Part shown: piece after piece, positions 18,100-26,855 of the stretch | Numbering within the stretch: position 1 is the stretch's first letter | How the letters are laid out: each line of letters starts with the position of its first letter | Assembly: GCA_951813075.1 (NCBI GenBank) | Contig: OX638343.1 | Coordinates: 2,993,999-3,057,998, forward strand | Origin: Arenicellales bacterium | GTDB taxonomy: Bacteria; Pseudomonadota; Gammaproteobacteria; Arenicellales; JAJDZL01 | Length of the DNA: 64,000 nt | Reading direction: 5' to 3' | Position numbers and translations under genes: made by a program | The notes under the pieces: generated by a model | Told to the model about the DNA's origin: nothing | The model's database searches: none | The model's input: the letters and a program-made list of their open reading frames with translations, nothing else

Positions 18100-19233
18100 C
18101 TACAAATCGATACTGTATTGGTCAAGGGCAGGCCGATGAATACGGATTCCAAGTCCAGGGCCGTCCGGGATCTTTACAATACCATTGTCATGGGGAATTG
18201 GCACTTCAAGAATAGCTTGGCGAAACGGATTAAACGTCTGGTCAAATTCCAACATCGGATCACGTGGACCATGGCGGGGAGGCTGTGGCGGCAAGGTTGC
18301 AAGCATTTGCAAGGACGCCGCTATTGCAACTCCGGTGCCCCAGACATGCGGGATTACGCGAATTCCCGCCGTTTCTGACATTGAAACGATTTTCCTCATT
18401 TCGGTAATGCCGCCGCATCCGCAAACATCAGGTTGCAATATGTCCACAGCGCGGGCTTTGATAGCCTGGTCAAATGCGTGTCTCCCATGCCAGGTTTCAC
18501 CTGCCGCAACTGGTAGAGGCTGCCGCATCCGCAAATCTCGATAGGCTTCCAAATTTTCCGGGACAATCGGTTCCTCAAACCAGCTGATACCATATGGTTC
18601 AACTCGCTTTGCCAGATCAATCGCTTCTATGATGTCAAAACCATGGTTCGCGTCGATCATCAGAGCGACATCAGGACCGATTGCCTCCCTGACGCCAAAG
18701 ATAACCTCGCAATCTTCAGCGACACCGAATCCAATCTTGATTTTAGCAGCCGAAAACCCAGACGAAATATATCCAGCCACCTCGTCAATCACCGCATTCT
18801 TGCGGTCCTTGCCAATAGGCCGAAATCCGCCGGTTGCATATGCAGGAACGTCAGTTCTGTGCGCACCGCCCAGCAACACATGGATCGGTACGTCGAAATA
18901 TTTTCCCGCGATATCCCAGAGCGCAATATCAATTCCGCTCAAGGCGGTCATGGAGACACCACGCTGACCCTGATCGCGGAATTGATCGTACAGGTTCAAC
19001 CAGATCGGCTCTATATCCAACGGATTACGCCCGACCAGCAGACCGCTCATCGTCTGCACCGTTGCCGCATTGGGCAGTGTTGGGCCAAGACACTCCCCCC
19101 AACCTATCAGTCCGTTGTCGCAAACAATCTCGACGAGGCATGCAGACCGGTCGTGGAAAGTGGAAAATGCGCTTTGAAAAGGGTGTTCGAGGTTATGTCG
19201 AAGGATGTGAGTGAGAACTTTTCGAATCTTCAT
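18100..19233 (-). CDS. gci: Enolase-superfamily enzyme, probable D-galactarolactone cycloisomerase
   Basis: The 377-residue mandelate racemase/muconate lactonizing-type protein has metal ligands at D194 (MIDANHG), E220 (WFEEP) and E246 (GETWHG). Acid/base residues are K164/K166 (KIKIGFG) and H296 (PHVWGTG). Long stretches such as [28 protein letters not shown] and QPDVCGCGG agree with my recollection of the Agrobacterium galactarolactone cycloisomerase, which opens the lactone to 3-deoxy-2-keto-hexarate. The neighbours udh and kdgD supply the steps before and after, supporting the call. The stop of kdgD overlaps its start by 4 nt. A related aldarate dehydratase activity cannot be excluded. 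Confidence 0.82.
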   Translation of the reverse strand: MKIRKVLTHILRHNLEHPFQSAFSTFHDRSACLVEIVCDNGLIGWGECLGPTLPNAATVQTMSGLLVGRNPLDIEPIWLNLYDQFRDQGQRGVSMTALSGIDIALWDIAGKYFDVPIHVLLGGAHRTDVPAYATGGFRPIGKDRKNAVIDEVAGYISSGFSAAKIKIGFGVAEDCEVIFGVREAIGPDVALMIDANHGFDIIEAIDLAKRVEPYGISWFEEPIVPENLEAYRDLRMRQPLPVAAGETWHGRHAFDQAIKARAVDILQPDVCGCGGITEMRKIVSMSETAGIRVIPHVWGTGVAIAASLQMLATLPPQPPRHGPRDPMLEFDQTFNPFRQAILEVPIPHDNGIVKIPDGPGLGIRIHRPALDQYSIDL

Positions 19234-20135
19234 GTCTTAAATCTTTCCACCAGGGCTTGGAGCATATCCACTTCTTCGTCAGTGAGATCGGTTAGTGGCG
19301 GACGCGTTGGTCCTGCAGAGTGTCCAATGAGAGAGCATCCCGCCTTGATGATTGACACGGCATATCCGGGTCGACGGTCGCGAATCTTTGCAAATGGAAA
19401 GAAAAACTCGTTGAGAAATTTCAGCGTTTTCTCATAGTCGCTGTCACGCACCGCACTGAAAAATTCGACGGCCAGTTCAGGTATGAAGTTAAAGACGGCT
19501 GACGAGTAGGTCGTTACACCAGCTCCATGGTATGCTTGAGCATATAACTCGTGGGTTGGCATTCCGCCAATGCAGCAAATCCGCTCACCTAGCTTTGCGG
19601 TAATTTCCCGAACCTGCCCAATGTTACCAGTCCCGTCCTTGAAGCCTATAAGATTTGTACACTGACTTACCAGTTTGATCAGTGTATCGGCACTAATGAC
19701 GCAATTGCCGCGGTTGTATACAATGACTGCAAGATCAGTTGCGTCACAGATCGACTTTATGTGATAGAACAATCCTTCTTGAGTCGCCTCAGTCAGATTT
19801 TGGGGAAACAAGAGCAATCCATCAACTCCAGTGGCTTCAGCATCTTGGGCAATTTCCTTGGCCATCTCTGTGCCGTAGCCACAGCCAGAAATGATCGGAG
19901 TACTTCCTGCTGCTTCTAAAACCGCCTTAGTTACCCGCGATATTTCCGACCGACTTAGTGAAAAAAATTCTCCAGTACCGCCGGCGATGAAAAGTGCGGA
20001 TGCACCGAATTCGGAAAGCCAAGCTATGTGTTTTTGCTGGCTGTCAAGGTTTAAACTGCGGTTGGCGTTGAAGTGGGTGACAGGAAAGGACAGTAGTCCC
20101 GATGCGATGGCGTTTTTGAGTTTCAACGGCGTCAA
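19230..20135 (-). CDS. kdgD: 5-dehydro-4-deoxyglucarate dehydratase
   Basis: This 301-residue member of the DapA/NAL aldolase family has the Schiff-base lysine K166 in IGFKDGTG and Y140 in IVYNRGN. The [12 protein letters not shown]-terminus and GGTGEFFSL (52-60) are typical of KdgD. KdgD dehydrates and decarboxylates 5-dehydro-4-deoxyglucarate to 2,5-dioxopentanoate. It lies between the regulator and gci on the same strand and shares a 4-nt overlap with gci. Confidence 0.9.
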   Translation of the reverse strand: MTPLKLKNAIASGLLSFPVTHFNANRSLNLDSQQKHIAWLSEFGASALFIAGGTGEFFSLSRSEISRVTKAVLEAAGSTPIISGCGYGTEMAKEIAQDAEATGVDGLLLFPQNLTEATQEGLFYHIKSICDATDLAVIVYNRGNCVISADTLIKLVSQCTNLIGFKDGTGNIGQVREITAKLGERICCIGGMPTHELYAQAYHGAGVTTYSSAVFNFIPELAVEFFSAVRDSDYEKTLKFLNEFFFPFAKIRDRRPGYAVSIIKAGCSLIGHSAGPTRPPLTDLTDEEVDMLQALVERFKT

Positions 20136-20178
20136 TTTTATTCTCTTCAGTTGGAATAATTACAAGAGTTACTGCGAT

Positions 20179-20943
20179 TCATTCGATTTCTCTGAGCATA
20201 TAGATATCTGGTGCTTGTACACCATGGCGCACCAAGGTTCGATAGCGTTCAAGCGAACCAACTAGATGGGTTCGCATTGCATCACGGGCTGCAGAGGTAT
20301 CTTTGGAATGGATTGCATCCGCCACTGCTTGATGTTCCGCATGGAGTTGATCTTCCCGATATGGCAGTGCATGCTTGCCGCTGACAAGCTCACTAAGTTT
20401 TGCGCGCGGTATGGTTCGACGTCCAAGATGAGAGAGAAATTCTTCAAAGCGTGAATTGTTGGTCGAACGAGCAATTGCCATGTGAAAGGCAAAATCTGCC
20501 AGTTCCGTAGGCTCCTCCGCTTCAATCAATTTTGATAACTCAAACAGATGGCGTTGAATCTCGGCCTCTTGTGCCGGAGATGCCCTTTCCGCCGCCAGCC
20601 CGGCTGCCTCAATCTCTACTGCTGCACGTAGTTCCAACTCCTCGAGAATATCTGAAATTGTCTCGGATACTTGATTAAGCAGTTTCAAACCACCTTTCGG
20701 CTGTTTAGGCTTTTCAACGAACACTCCAATGCCGTGTCTTGAACGAACCAAACCGTCTGCCCGCAATTCTGCAATGGCTTCACGTATTACTGTTCTACTG
20801 ACACCAAACTGTTCAACGAGTACAGGCTCAGTCGGCAGTTTGTCGCCTACTTCGTACACGCCCTTTGCGATGTCTTCTCGCAGTTTTTGGATCACGTGAA
20901 CGGACAGGCTCTGTCGCGGTTCTTCTGATTTCGATGGAGTCAC
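20179..20943 (-). CDS. GntR/FCD family transcriptional regulator
   Basis: An N-terminal winged helix-turn-helix (GDKLPTEPVLVEQFGVSRTV then REAIAELRADGLVRSRHGIG) is followed by an all-helical FCD ligand domain with the metal-type residues DFAFHMAIA and a late HQAVADAI. FCD regulators such as UxuR and ExuR respond to uronates and aldarates. The GTG at 20943 is chosen because AGGAGG precedes it by 9 nt; it gives 254 residues. The frame is open to 21027 but without a ribosome-binding site. It probably represses this uronate gene set. Confidence 0.88.
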   Translation of the reverse strand: MTPSKSEEPRQSLSVHVIQKLREDIAKGVYEVGDKLPTEPVLVEQFGVSRTVIREAIAELRADGLVRSRHGIGVFVEKPKQPKGGLKLLNQVSETISDILEELELRAAVEIEAAGLAAERASPAQEAEIQRHLFELSKLIEAEEPTELADFAFHMAIARSTNNSRFEEFLSHLGRRTIPRAKLSELVSGKHALPYREDQLHAEHQAVADAIHSKDTSAARDAMRTHLVGSLERYRTLVRHGVQAPDIYMLREIE

Positions 20944-21039
20944 GCTTTTTCGCCTCCTTGTTTCCTGCAACGGGTTGTGATTGCGTAATAGTTGTTTAAT
21001 CATATGAATATCGAAACAGAATATCATATGAAAATGATA

Positions 21040-21077
21040 ATGACATACTATGACTATTGTATTATAATACTATGACT
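21040..21077 (+). promoter_or_regulatory. dctP promoter overlapped by a candidate GntR operator
   Basis: ATGACA at 21040-21045 and TATAAT at 21063-21068 are 17 bp apart and match sigma70 at 11 of 12 positions. A perfect 12-bp palindrome, GTATTATAATAC (21059-21070), covers the -10 box. The 11-mer ATACTATGACT is repeated at 21045-21055 and 21067-21077, two helical turns apart. This layout suits a dimeric repressor from the adjacent divergent gene. Confidence 0.6.
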
Positions 21078-21202
21078 GATATTATAACTAACTTTCGGCA
21101 GTCATTTCCTCTGCTTTGGAGTAAGTAGAACTGCCAAGATTGACACCGCTATTAAGCATCATGGAGTCAAGCAACAAATAACCCTATTGGAGGGATAAAT
21201 CA

Positions 21203-22189
21203 ATGAAACACCTAAAACACCTTTTTGGGGCAGCGTCTATGCTCATTGTAGCGGCGCTATGCGGCCCTTTGGCTGCCCAAGAAATCGTACTGAAAGCAGC
21301 AGACACGCACGCGGATGGTTACCCGACGGTTGAAGCCGTTGAGCACGCGGGCAAATTACTGTCGGATTGGACCAACGGAAGAATTCAAGTAAAGATGTTT
21401 GCTGGTCGCCAACTTGGCGAAGAAAAGGACACCATCGAGCAGACTATCGCTGGTGCGATTGAGCTAAACAGGGTCAACCTGGCGCCGCTCAACGGTATCA
21501 TTCCAGAAACTGCCATACCGGCGCTCCCGTATATATTCCGTTCCATCGAACACATGCACAAGGTGATGGATGGTGAGATTGGCGCAGAGATCCTTGCTTC
21601 AATGGAAAAGCACGGGCTTGTTGGACTTGCGTTCTACGACTCTGGTGCGCGCTCTTTTTACAATTCGAAGCGCCCGATTAACTCCCCGGCAGATATGAAG
21701 GGAATGAAAATTCGAGTACAAAACTCAGACCTGTTTGTTGCTACCATGGAAGCTCTGGGCGCGAATGCAACACCTATGGAATTTGGTCAAGTCTACGAGG
21801 CTCTCAAAACTGGTGTGATTGATGGTGCGGAAAACAATTGGCCGTCCTACGAGTCCACCCGGCATTTTGAAGTCGCAAACCACTACACGCTTGATCAGCA
21901 TTCGCTTTCTCCGGAGGTCTTGGTCATGTCGAAAATCGCTTGGGATAAGCTCTCAGCGACAGACCAACAGTTGGTTCGTAAGGCTGCCGCCCTGTCGGTG
22001 CCAGTCATGCGTGAACTCTGGAACGCGAGAGTAAAAAGTTCCAAGGCAAAAGTGATCGCAAACGGCAATATGGTGATTGATTCGGTCGACAAACAACCCT
22101 TTATCGATGCCATGAAACCTGTCTACGAAAGGTTCGCCGGCACCGATGCACTACAGGCGCTGGTGACACGAATACAAGACGTCGAATAG
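21203..22189 (+). CDS. dctP: TRAP transporter substrate-binding protein, probable uronate/sugar-acid type
   Basis: This periplasmic solute receptor has a signal peptide to about residue 25 (LAAQ). The GMKIRVQNS segment holds the arginine that normally binds the substrate carboxylate, followed by EFGQVYEALKTGVIDGAENN, a hallmark of DctP proteins. Length is 328 residues. A good GGAGGG ribosome-binding site precedes the ATG. Its neighbours suggest galacturonate, glucuronate or an aldarate as ligand; that is inference from context. Confidence 0.92.
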   Translation: MKHLKHLFGAASMLIVAALCGPLAAQEIVLKAADTHADGYPTVEAVEHAGKLLSDWTNGRIQVKMFAGRQLGEEKDTIEQTIAGAIELNRVNLAPLNGIIPETAIPALPYIFRSIEHMHKVMDGEIGAEILASMEKHGLVGLAFYDSGARSFYNSKRPINSPADMKGMKIRVQNSDLFVATMEALGANATPMEFGQVYEALKTGVIDGAENNWPSYESTRHFEVANHYTLDQHSLSPEVLVMSKIAWDKLSATDQQLVRKAAALSVPVMRELWNARVKSSKAKVIANGNMVIDSVDKQPFIDAMKPVYERFAGTDALQALVTRIQDVE

Positions 22190-22209
22190 ACTCACACTGC
22201 GACGAGTGG

Positions 22210-22246
22210 AAAGGGGGCATCGAACAAGTTTCGGTGTCCTTTTTTC
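22210..22246 (+). terminator. Hairpin and T tract after dctP
   Basis: AAGGGGGCATCGAA and TTCGGTGTCCTT can pair through a stem of about 14 bp including several G-U pairs around loop CAAGT, followed by TTTTTT. It lies 20 bp after dctP and would let the binding protein be made in excess over the membrane subunits. Confidence 0.65.
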
Positions 22247-22794
22247 ATTGCTAAGGTATGTGATTAATTCAGGTTGGTTCGTGGTACTATTACCCAAGCA
22301 TCACTGAAGAATTTCAACTCGATCGAGGAGATTGATTCCCATGCGTCAGCCAACCCGCGCATTCCAAGGTTCTGAGAAATTCCACGTGAATACACACAAA
22401 CTGTGGTTTCTTTACAAAGTGCAGAGGGGTGTTCGTTGTCGGGAACTGGTTGCCCTAGTACAATACAGTTCCACTACCCCGAACCACAAGGCGTGTTGCA
22501 AAGTCTTGCCAGACAACCTGTGTCATCTGTATGTGTCGTGCGCGCTAGTTAATTTCTTACTGTCTAAGAATTATTAGTTGACAAAGTGCCGGATGCTTAA
22601 GGATCAATGTTGGCAAGTGACGCAAAAGTTCGCCGCAAGGTGCCTGACAAGTGCAAAGTGAACCTTGCAACCCGTTTTGACGTGTCGTTTACGCGAATTT
22701 CCCAAAAGAATTTTCTATTCCACTTCGCCCTCTCACATAGATCGGCGCCTTCACCGAATTATTCAGAAATGCCATAACTTGGTCAAGGCTGTCG
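22247..22794 (+). other. Gap of about 550 bp between dctP and dctQ
   Basis: TRAP genes are normally adjacent, so this spacer is unusually long. It holds an 81-codon open frame (22332-22577) with no recognisable family and poor coding character. A perfect TTGACA at 22578-22583 has no clear -10 partner. No other gene is supported. Confidence 0.5.
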
Positions 22795-23304
22795 ATGCGA
22801 CCACAATTTTTCAAGGTAATGAGCCGTATTGCTTCGATCTCGTTGTTGTTGGCGGCAGCTGGCTTGGTGGCAATGACGATAATCATCGGTTGGCAGGTAT
22901 GGGGACGATATATCCTCAACGACACTCCACATTGGTCCGAGCGTTTATCGCTCGTTTTAATGAATTGGTACATATTGCTTGCCGCTGCGGTTGGAGTGCG
23001 AGAAAAATTTCACCTGGGGTTGGTGCTGGTCAGGGATTCTTTCGGGCCTCGGGTAAAGTGGTTTGCTGAATTGATCACCAACCTGCTCATCGGTGGATTT
23101 GGTGTTGTCATGGTAATTTACGGCAGTCAGATCGCGATCTCTACGTGGACACATGTCATACCCACCCTAGGGGTGCCGACAAGCTTATTCTATTTGCCGT
23201 TTCCTGTGGCGGGGGCGCTCATCGTAGTTTTCTCACTCGAACACATTGCTGGGCAATTTTCGCAAAGTTCGGATCAGGCGCAACGAACAGGAACCGACCA
23301 ATGA
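22795..23304 (+). CDS. dctQ: TRAP transporter small permease
   Basis: This is a 169-residue four-helix membrane protein of the DctQ family. Hydrophobic segments lie at about 15-35, 50-70, 90-110 and 130-150, with the typical GRYILNDTPHWSERLS between the first two and a conserved REKFHLGL. It bridges the binding protein and DctM. The stop overlaps the dctM start (ATGA). Confidence 0.9.
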   Translation: MRPQFFKVMSRIASISLLLAAAGLVAMTIIIGWQVWGRYILNDTPHWSERLSLVLMNWYILLAAAVGVREKFHLGLVLVRDSFGPRVKWFAELITNLLIGGFGVVMVIYGSQIAISTWTHVIPTLGVPTSLFYLPFPVAGALIVVFSLEHIAGQFSQSSDQAQRTGTDQ

Positions 23305-24581
23305 TCCTGCTCATTCTCTTCGGAACGTTTTTCGTTGCATTATTGCTTGGAGTACCTGTGGCCTTTGCACTTGGTCTGTCGTCAGTCGCTACAGTGTTTT
23401 ACATGGACTTGCCGCCATTGATTGTAGTGCAACGCATGGCATCAGGCATGAATGTGTTCGCTCTTATTGCAATTCCTTTCTTCATATATGCGGGGGAGTT
23501 AATGTTGCATGGCAAGATCGCAGACCGGCTAGTCCGCCTTGCCAATGCAGCCGTGGGACATGTTCGGGGTGGGCTTGGGGTGGTCAATGTGGTTACATCA
23601 ATGCTGTTTGGTGGCATATCCGGGTCGGCAGTAGCAGATGCATCTGCGTTGGGAGCAACGCTGATCCCAATGATGCGGAAAAAAGGTTACGACGATGATT
23701 ATGCAGTCAATGTCACGGTAACTTCCGCCACAATTGGCCTAACCATTCCTCCAAGCCACAATATGATTATCTACTCAATTGCAGCAGGAGGAACGGTGTC
23801 CGTCGCATCACTGTTTCTGGCTGGTTTCATTCCTGGCATAGTCACAGGTATCTGTCTGATGATTGCCGCGTACGTCATTGCGGTACGGCGAGGATATCCA
23901 TCTGAAGCATTTCCTGGGTTTCGCTATCTGCTAATTACGTTTGCCGCAGCATTGCCCGGTATGATGACGGCGATCATCATCGTTGGAGGTGTGCTATCGG
24001 GCGTTTTCACTGCAACGGAATCTTCGTCTATAGCTGTGATCTATGCACTCTTTGTGACAGTTTTAGTGTATCGCTCATTGACCTGGCGGAAGTTCGTTCT
24101 TGCAACAGTTAACGCTGTCCGCACGACCGCAATTGTTCTATTAGTAATTGGCATGGCTTCGGCGTTTGGTTGGTTGCTTGCGTTGAATCAAGTGCCCGCT
24201 CTGCTGTTTGATCTATTGGTGGGCATATCAAGCAACCCGATTGTGATCCTCCTCATAATCAATTTGATCCTGCTTTTTCTTGGCACCTTTATGGACATGT
24301 CTCCGCTCATCTTAATCACCACGCCGATTTTCCTGCCGATTGTTCAGAAACTCGGTATGGATCCTGTCCAGTTCGGTATCGTGTTGATGATTAACCTAGG
24401 GATTGGTCTCGTTACCCCGCCGGTAGGGTCAGTCTTATTCGTTGGCTGTGCGGTTGCGAAAATCCGGATTGAGGATACTCTCAAGACTATCTGGCCGTTT
24501 TATCTGGCGCTGTTGCTTGCCCTAGTCTTGGTTACATACATTCCGGCGGTATCGATGACTTTACCAAACCTATTCAAATAG
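23301..24581 (+). CDS. dctM: TRAP transporter large permease
   Basis: This 426-residue transport subunit has about 12 membrane helices. Family motifs include GVPVAFALGL, a GGISGSAVADASALG stretch, SATIGLTIPPSHNM and GVFTATESSSIAV. The last two are the duplicated hairpin regions of DctM/SiaM that coordinate sodium. The ATG at 23301 overlaps the dctQ stop; the open frame further upstream is a shadow of dctQ. Confidence 0.93.
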   Translation: MILLILFGTFFVALLLGVPVAFALGLSSVATVFYMDLPPLIVVQRMASGMNVFALIAIPFFIYAGELMLHGKIADRLVRLANAAVGHVRGGLGVVNVVTSMLFGGISGSAVADASALGATLIPMMRKKGYDDDYAVNVTVTSATIGLTIPPSHNMIIYSIAAGGTVSVASLFLAGFIPGIVTGICLMIAAYVIAVRRGYPSEAFPGFRYLLITFAAALPGMMTAIIIVGGVLSGVFTATESSSIAVIYALFVTVLVYRSLTWRKFVLATVNAVRTTAIVLLVIGMASAFGWLLALNQVPALLFDLLVGISSNPIVILLIINLILLFLGTFMDMSPLILITTPIFLPIVQKLGMDPVQFGIVLMINLGIGLVTPPVGSVLFVGCAVAKIRIEDTLKTIWPFYLALLLALVLVTYIPAVSMTLPNLFK

Positions 24582-24634
24582 ATGGGATTGGTGATGGCAT
24601 TCAAATCGTTTACCAAACCGGCACCGAGGAGATC

Positions 24635-25432
24635 ATGCGTACAATTCTGATTACGGGCGCAGCAGGCGCATTGGGAAAACTGCTTCGAAAGGAACTCAAA
24701 GACTGGGACCGGAATATTCGCCTCACAGATGTGCGAGATCTTTGCAAGCCTACCAATCACGAAGAGATCGTTCCGTGTGACCTTGCCGATCTTGACAGCG
24801 TGATAGAGATGATTGACGGCGTTGACGAGATCGTCCACCTCGGCGGCAAAAGTGTAGAAGGCTCGTTTGAGGAAATCCTGAATTCAAATATCCGAGGAAC
24901 GTACAACATATTTGAAGCCTCGCGCCGGCATGGTGGAAAGAGAATTTTATTCGCAAGCTCGAACCATGCAGTCGGATTTCATCCGAGAGAGAGCAAACTA
25001 GACGGAAACTCGATTCAAAAGCCGGATAGCCTCTACGGCGTATCGAAATGCTTCGGTGAAATCCTCGCCCGCTACTATTTTGACAAATTCGCTGTCGAGA
25101 GCGTTTCAGTTCGAATTGGATCGTGTTTTCCGGAACCCAAAGATCGCAGAATGCTGGCCACCTGGCTAAGTCCCGACGACTTTGTGAGCTTGACCAAACG
25201 GGTTTTCGAAGCCGAACACGTTGGTTCGTTGATTATGTATGGCGTGTCTGACAATCAGGAACAGTGGTGGGACAATAGTCATGCAGCTTTCCTCGGTTGG
25301 TCACCTAGAGACACATCTGAACCATTTCGACTAATGATTGAGGAAAACGTTCCGAGATCAGATTGGGACGATAGCGATATCCAATACCAAGGTGGCGCTT
25401 TTGCGGAGGCTGGTCATTTTGAAGACGAATGA
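24635..25432 (+). CDS. udh: NAD-dependent uronate dehydrogenase
   Basis: This 265-residue short-chain-type oxidoreductase has GAAGALGK (8-15) as the NAD loop, HLGGKSVEG, the catalytic FASSNHAVGF with S109, and YGVSK with Y134 and K138. These motifs and the length match bacterial uronate dehydrogenase, which oxidises galacturonate or glucuronate to the aldarolactone. It follows dctM by 53 nt with a GAGGAG ribosome-binding site. Together with gci and kdgD it gives a route from uronate to 2,5-dioxopentanoate. No dioxopentanoate dehydrogenase gene is in the cluster. Confidence 0.92.
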   Translation: MRTILITGAAGALGKLLRKELKDWDRNIRLTDVRDLCKPTNHEEIVPCDLADLDSVIEMIDGVDEIVHLGGKSVEGSFEEILNSNIRGTYNIFEASRRHGGKRILFASSNHAVGFHPRESKLDGNSIQKPDSLYGVSKCFGEILARYYFDKFAVESVSVRIGSCFPEPKDRRMLATWLSPDDFVSLTKRVFEAEHVGSLIMYGVSDNQEQWWDNSHAAFLGWSPRDTSEPFRLMIEENVPRSDWDDSDIQYQGGAFAEAGHFEDE

Positions 25433-25667
25433 ACCCACTGTTGATTGTCATTTAATGACACGCTTTTGCACATAATTCAGCTGATTAAATAACGAAAACA
25501 TATGTAGATCATTAAAATAAATAGGTAGCGTCCAATCGGATCGCAATAGCAATCCAGCTTTGCGGCAACTCACGCAAGAATTTTTTCCCCAGAGAACATA
25601 TATCGCTTGCGCGACTATTTCCGTTTCCGGAATGATTGTTCGGTAGACAGCGTATTGAAATCAATTC

Positions 25668-25710
25668 CAAAAAAAATCAGGACACAGACATATTCGTCTC
25701 TGTCCTGATT
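25668..25710 (-). terminator. Terminator of tRNA-Arg
   Basis: Arms 25675-25689 and 25696-25710 pair over 15 bp with one mismatch around a 6-nt loop. On the minus strand the stem is followed by an eight-T run. It begins 5 bp after the tRNA 3' end. The region 25433-25667 between udh and this element shows no gene. Confidence 0.88.
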
Positions 25711-25714
25711 TGAG

Positions 25715-25792
25715 TGGCACGCCCGGAGGGACTCGAACCCCCGACAACCAGGTTCGAAGCCTGGTACTCTAATCCAACTGAGCTACGGGCGC
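25715..25792 (-). tRNA. tRNA-Arg (anticodon TCG)
   Basis: On the minus strand the acceptor arms GCGCCCG and CGGGCGT pair with one G-U, followed by discriminator G and an encoded CCA (25715-25717). The anticodon stem CCAGG/CCTGG encloses CTTCGAA with anticodon TCG. The T arm GGGGG-TTCGAGT-CCCTC (with G-U) is normal. It bounds the uronate gene block on the right. Confidence 0.95.
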
Positions 25793-25841
25793 GTGTTCAA
25801 CCGAAGTTGTGCGTGTTGTCTGACAGGAAAGCGAATGAAAA

Positions 25842-26798
25842 CTACTCAACCCGCTTTTTTCGTTCAGCCATCAAACTTACAAAGTCCATAATTATACTTG
25901 CTCCCGCCAGAGAAGTGATTTCACCAACATCGTAAGCGGGTGCGACTTCCACCAGATCCATCCCCTTGAAATCAATGTCCGTCAGGCCCCGGATAATACT
26001 CTGTGCCTGGTACGTGAAAAGTCCACCGCAGACCGGTGTGCCCGTTCCGGGTGCGAACGCTGGATCTAGACAATCAATATCGAAAGTCAGATAAGCCGGG
26101 TGATCACCAACAATCTCAAGGATCTTCTCGATCACTGTGTCAACGTCAGATTGGTGGACGAAATTTGCATCCATGATGTTGAACCCATGGGTTTCCGAAT
26201 TACCTGTTCTTAGTCCAATCTGTACCGACCGCTCGGGTACGACCAATCCATGCCTCGCAGCGTGAAAGAACATGGTTCCATGATGGATACGTTCTTCATC
26301 TTCGCGCCACGTGTCCGAATGTGCGTCAAAATGAACCAGTGAAATCGGACCATATTTTTCGCAGAACGGCTTCAATATCGGATAGGTGATGAAATGGTCT
26401 CCACCCATGGTGACAACAATGGCGTCACCCGAAAGCAGATGTCGTGTGTGAGCTGTGATCTCATCTGGAATTTTATCCGGGAAACCAGCGTCCATTTCAC
26501 AATCGCCATAATCCGTCGCGGTCAAATGTTCAAACGGGTCCAATATCCAGGGCCACGAGCCTCCGCTCCAGGATAATTGTGCCGATGACGTTCGAATTGC
26601 GCGCGGACCAAACCGTGTGCCGGGTCGATTGGTGACCGCGAGGTCGTAGGGAACACCACAGAATATCAGGTCAGATTTATTTACATCCTTCGAATAAGGA
26701 CGTCGGAACATACTCGTTGCGCCGGCGAACGTCGTCTCATCACCCATCGCATTGGGTGATTTTCCAGTAAACGCGTTGTCAGGAGAAGTTCTGCTCAC
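25842..26798 (-). CDS. speB: Agmatinase (arginase/ureohydrolase family)
   Basis: This 318-residue binuclear manganese hydrolase probably converts agmatine to putrescine and urea. The metal-binding motifs are complete: GGDH, DAHSDT and the later DIDCLDPAFAPGTGTP, with HHGTM between them. The N-terminal GVPYD and PGTRFGP patterns favour agmatinase over arginase. No arginine decarboxylase gene is nearby, so the source of agmatine is not shown, and guanidino-acid hydrolases of the same family remain possible. Confidence 0.85.
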   Translation of the reverse strand: MSRTSPDNAFTGKSPNAMGDETTFAGATSMFRRPYSKDVNKSDLIFCGVPYDLAVTNRPGTRFGPRAIRTSSAQLSWSGGSWPWILDPFEHLTATDYGDCEMDAGFPDKIPDEITAHTRHLLSGDAIVVTMGGDHFITYPILKPFCEKYGPISLVHFDAHSDTWREDEERIHHGTMFFHAARHGLVVPERSVQIGLRTGNSETHGFNIMDANFVHQSDVDTVIEKILEIVGDHPAYLTFDIDCLDPAFAPGTGTPVCGGLFTYQAQSIIRGLTDIDFKGMDLVEVAPAYDVGEITSLAGASIIMDFVSLMAERKKRVE

Positions 26799-26855
26799 AA
26801 TTGACTTTGATTCCTCGTTACATACAGTGTCTGCACCTGGCAGACGAATTTCGAG

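Noticed and set aside
18643..19437. 264-codon plus-strand frame
   Set aside because: It is the antisense shadow of gci and kdgD.
22332..22577. 81-codon frame between dctP and dctQ as a gene
   Set aside because: No recognisable motif and composition unlike the neighbours; kept only as a note in the gap.
22665..23069. 134-codon frame overlapping dctQ
   Set aside because: It overlaps dctQ in another frame; dctQ has clear family motifs.
23145..23300. Upstream extension of dctM
   Set aside because: It overlaps dctQ; the ATG at 23301 gives the family N-terminus with an ATGA overlap.
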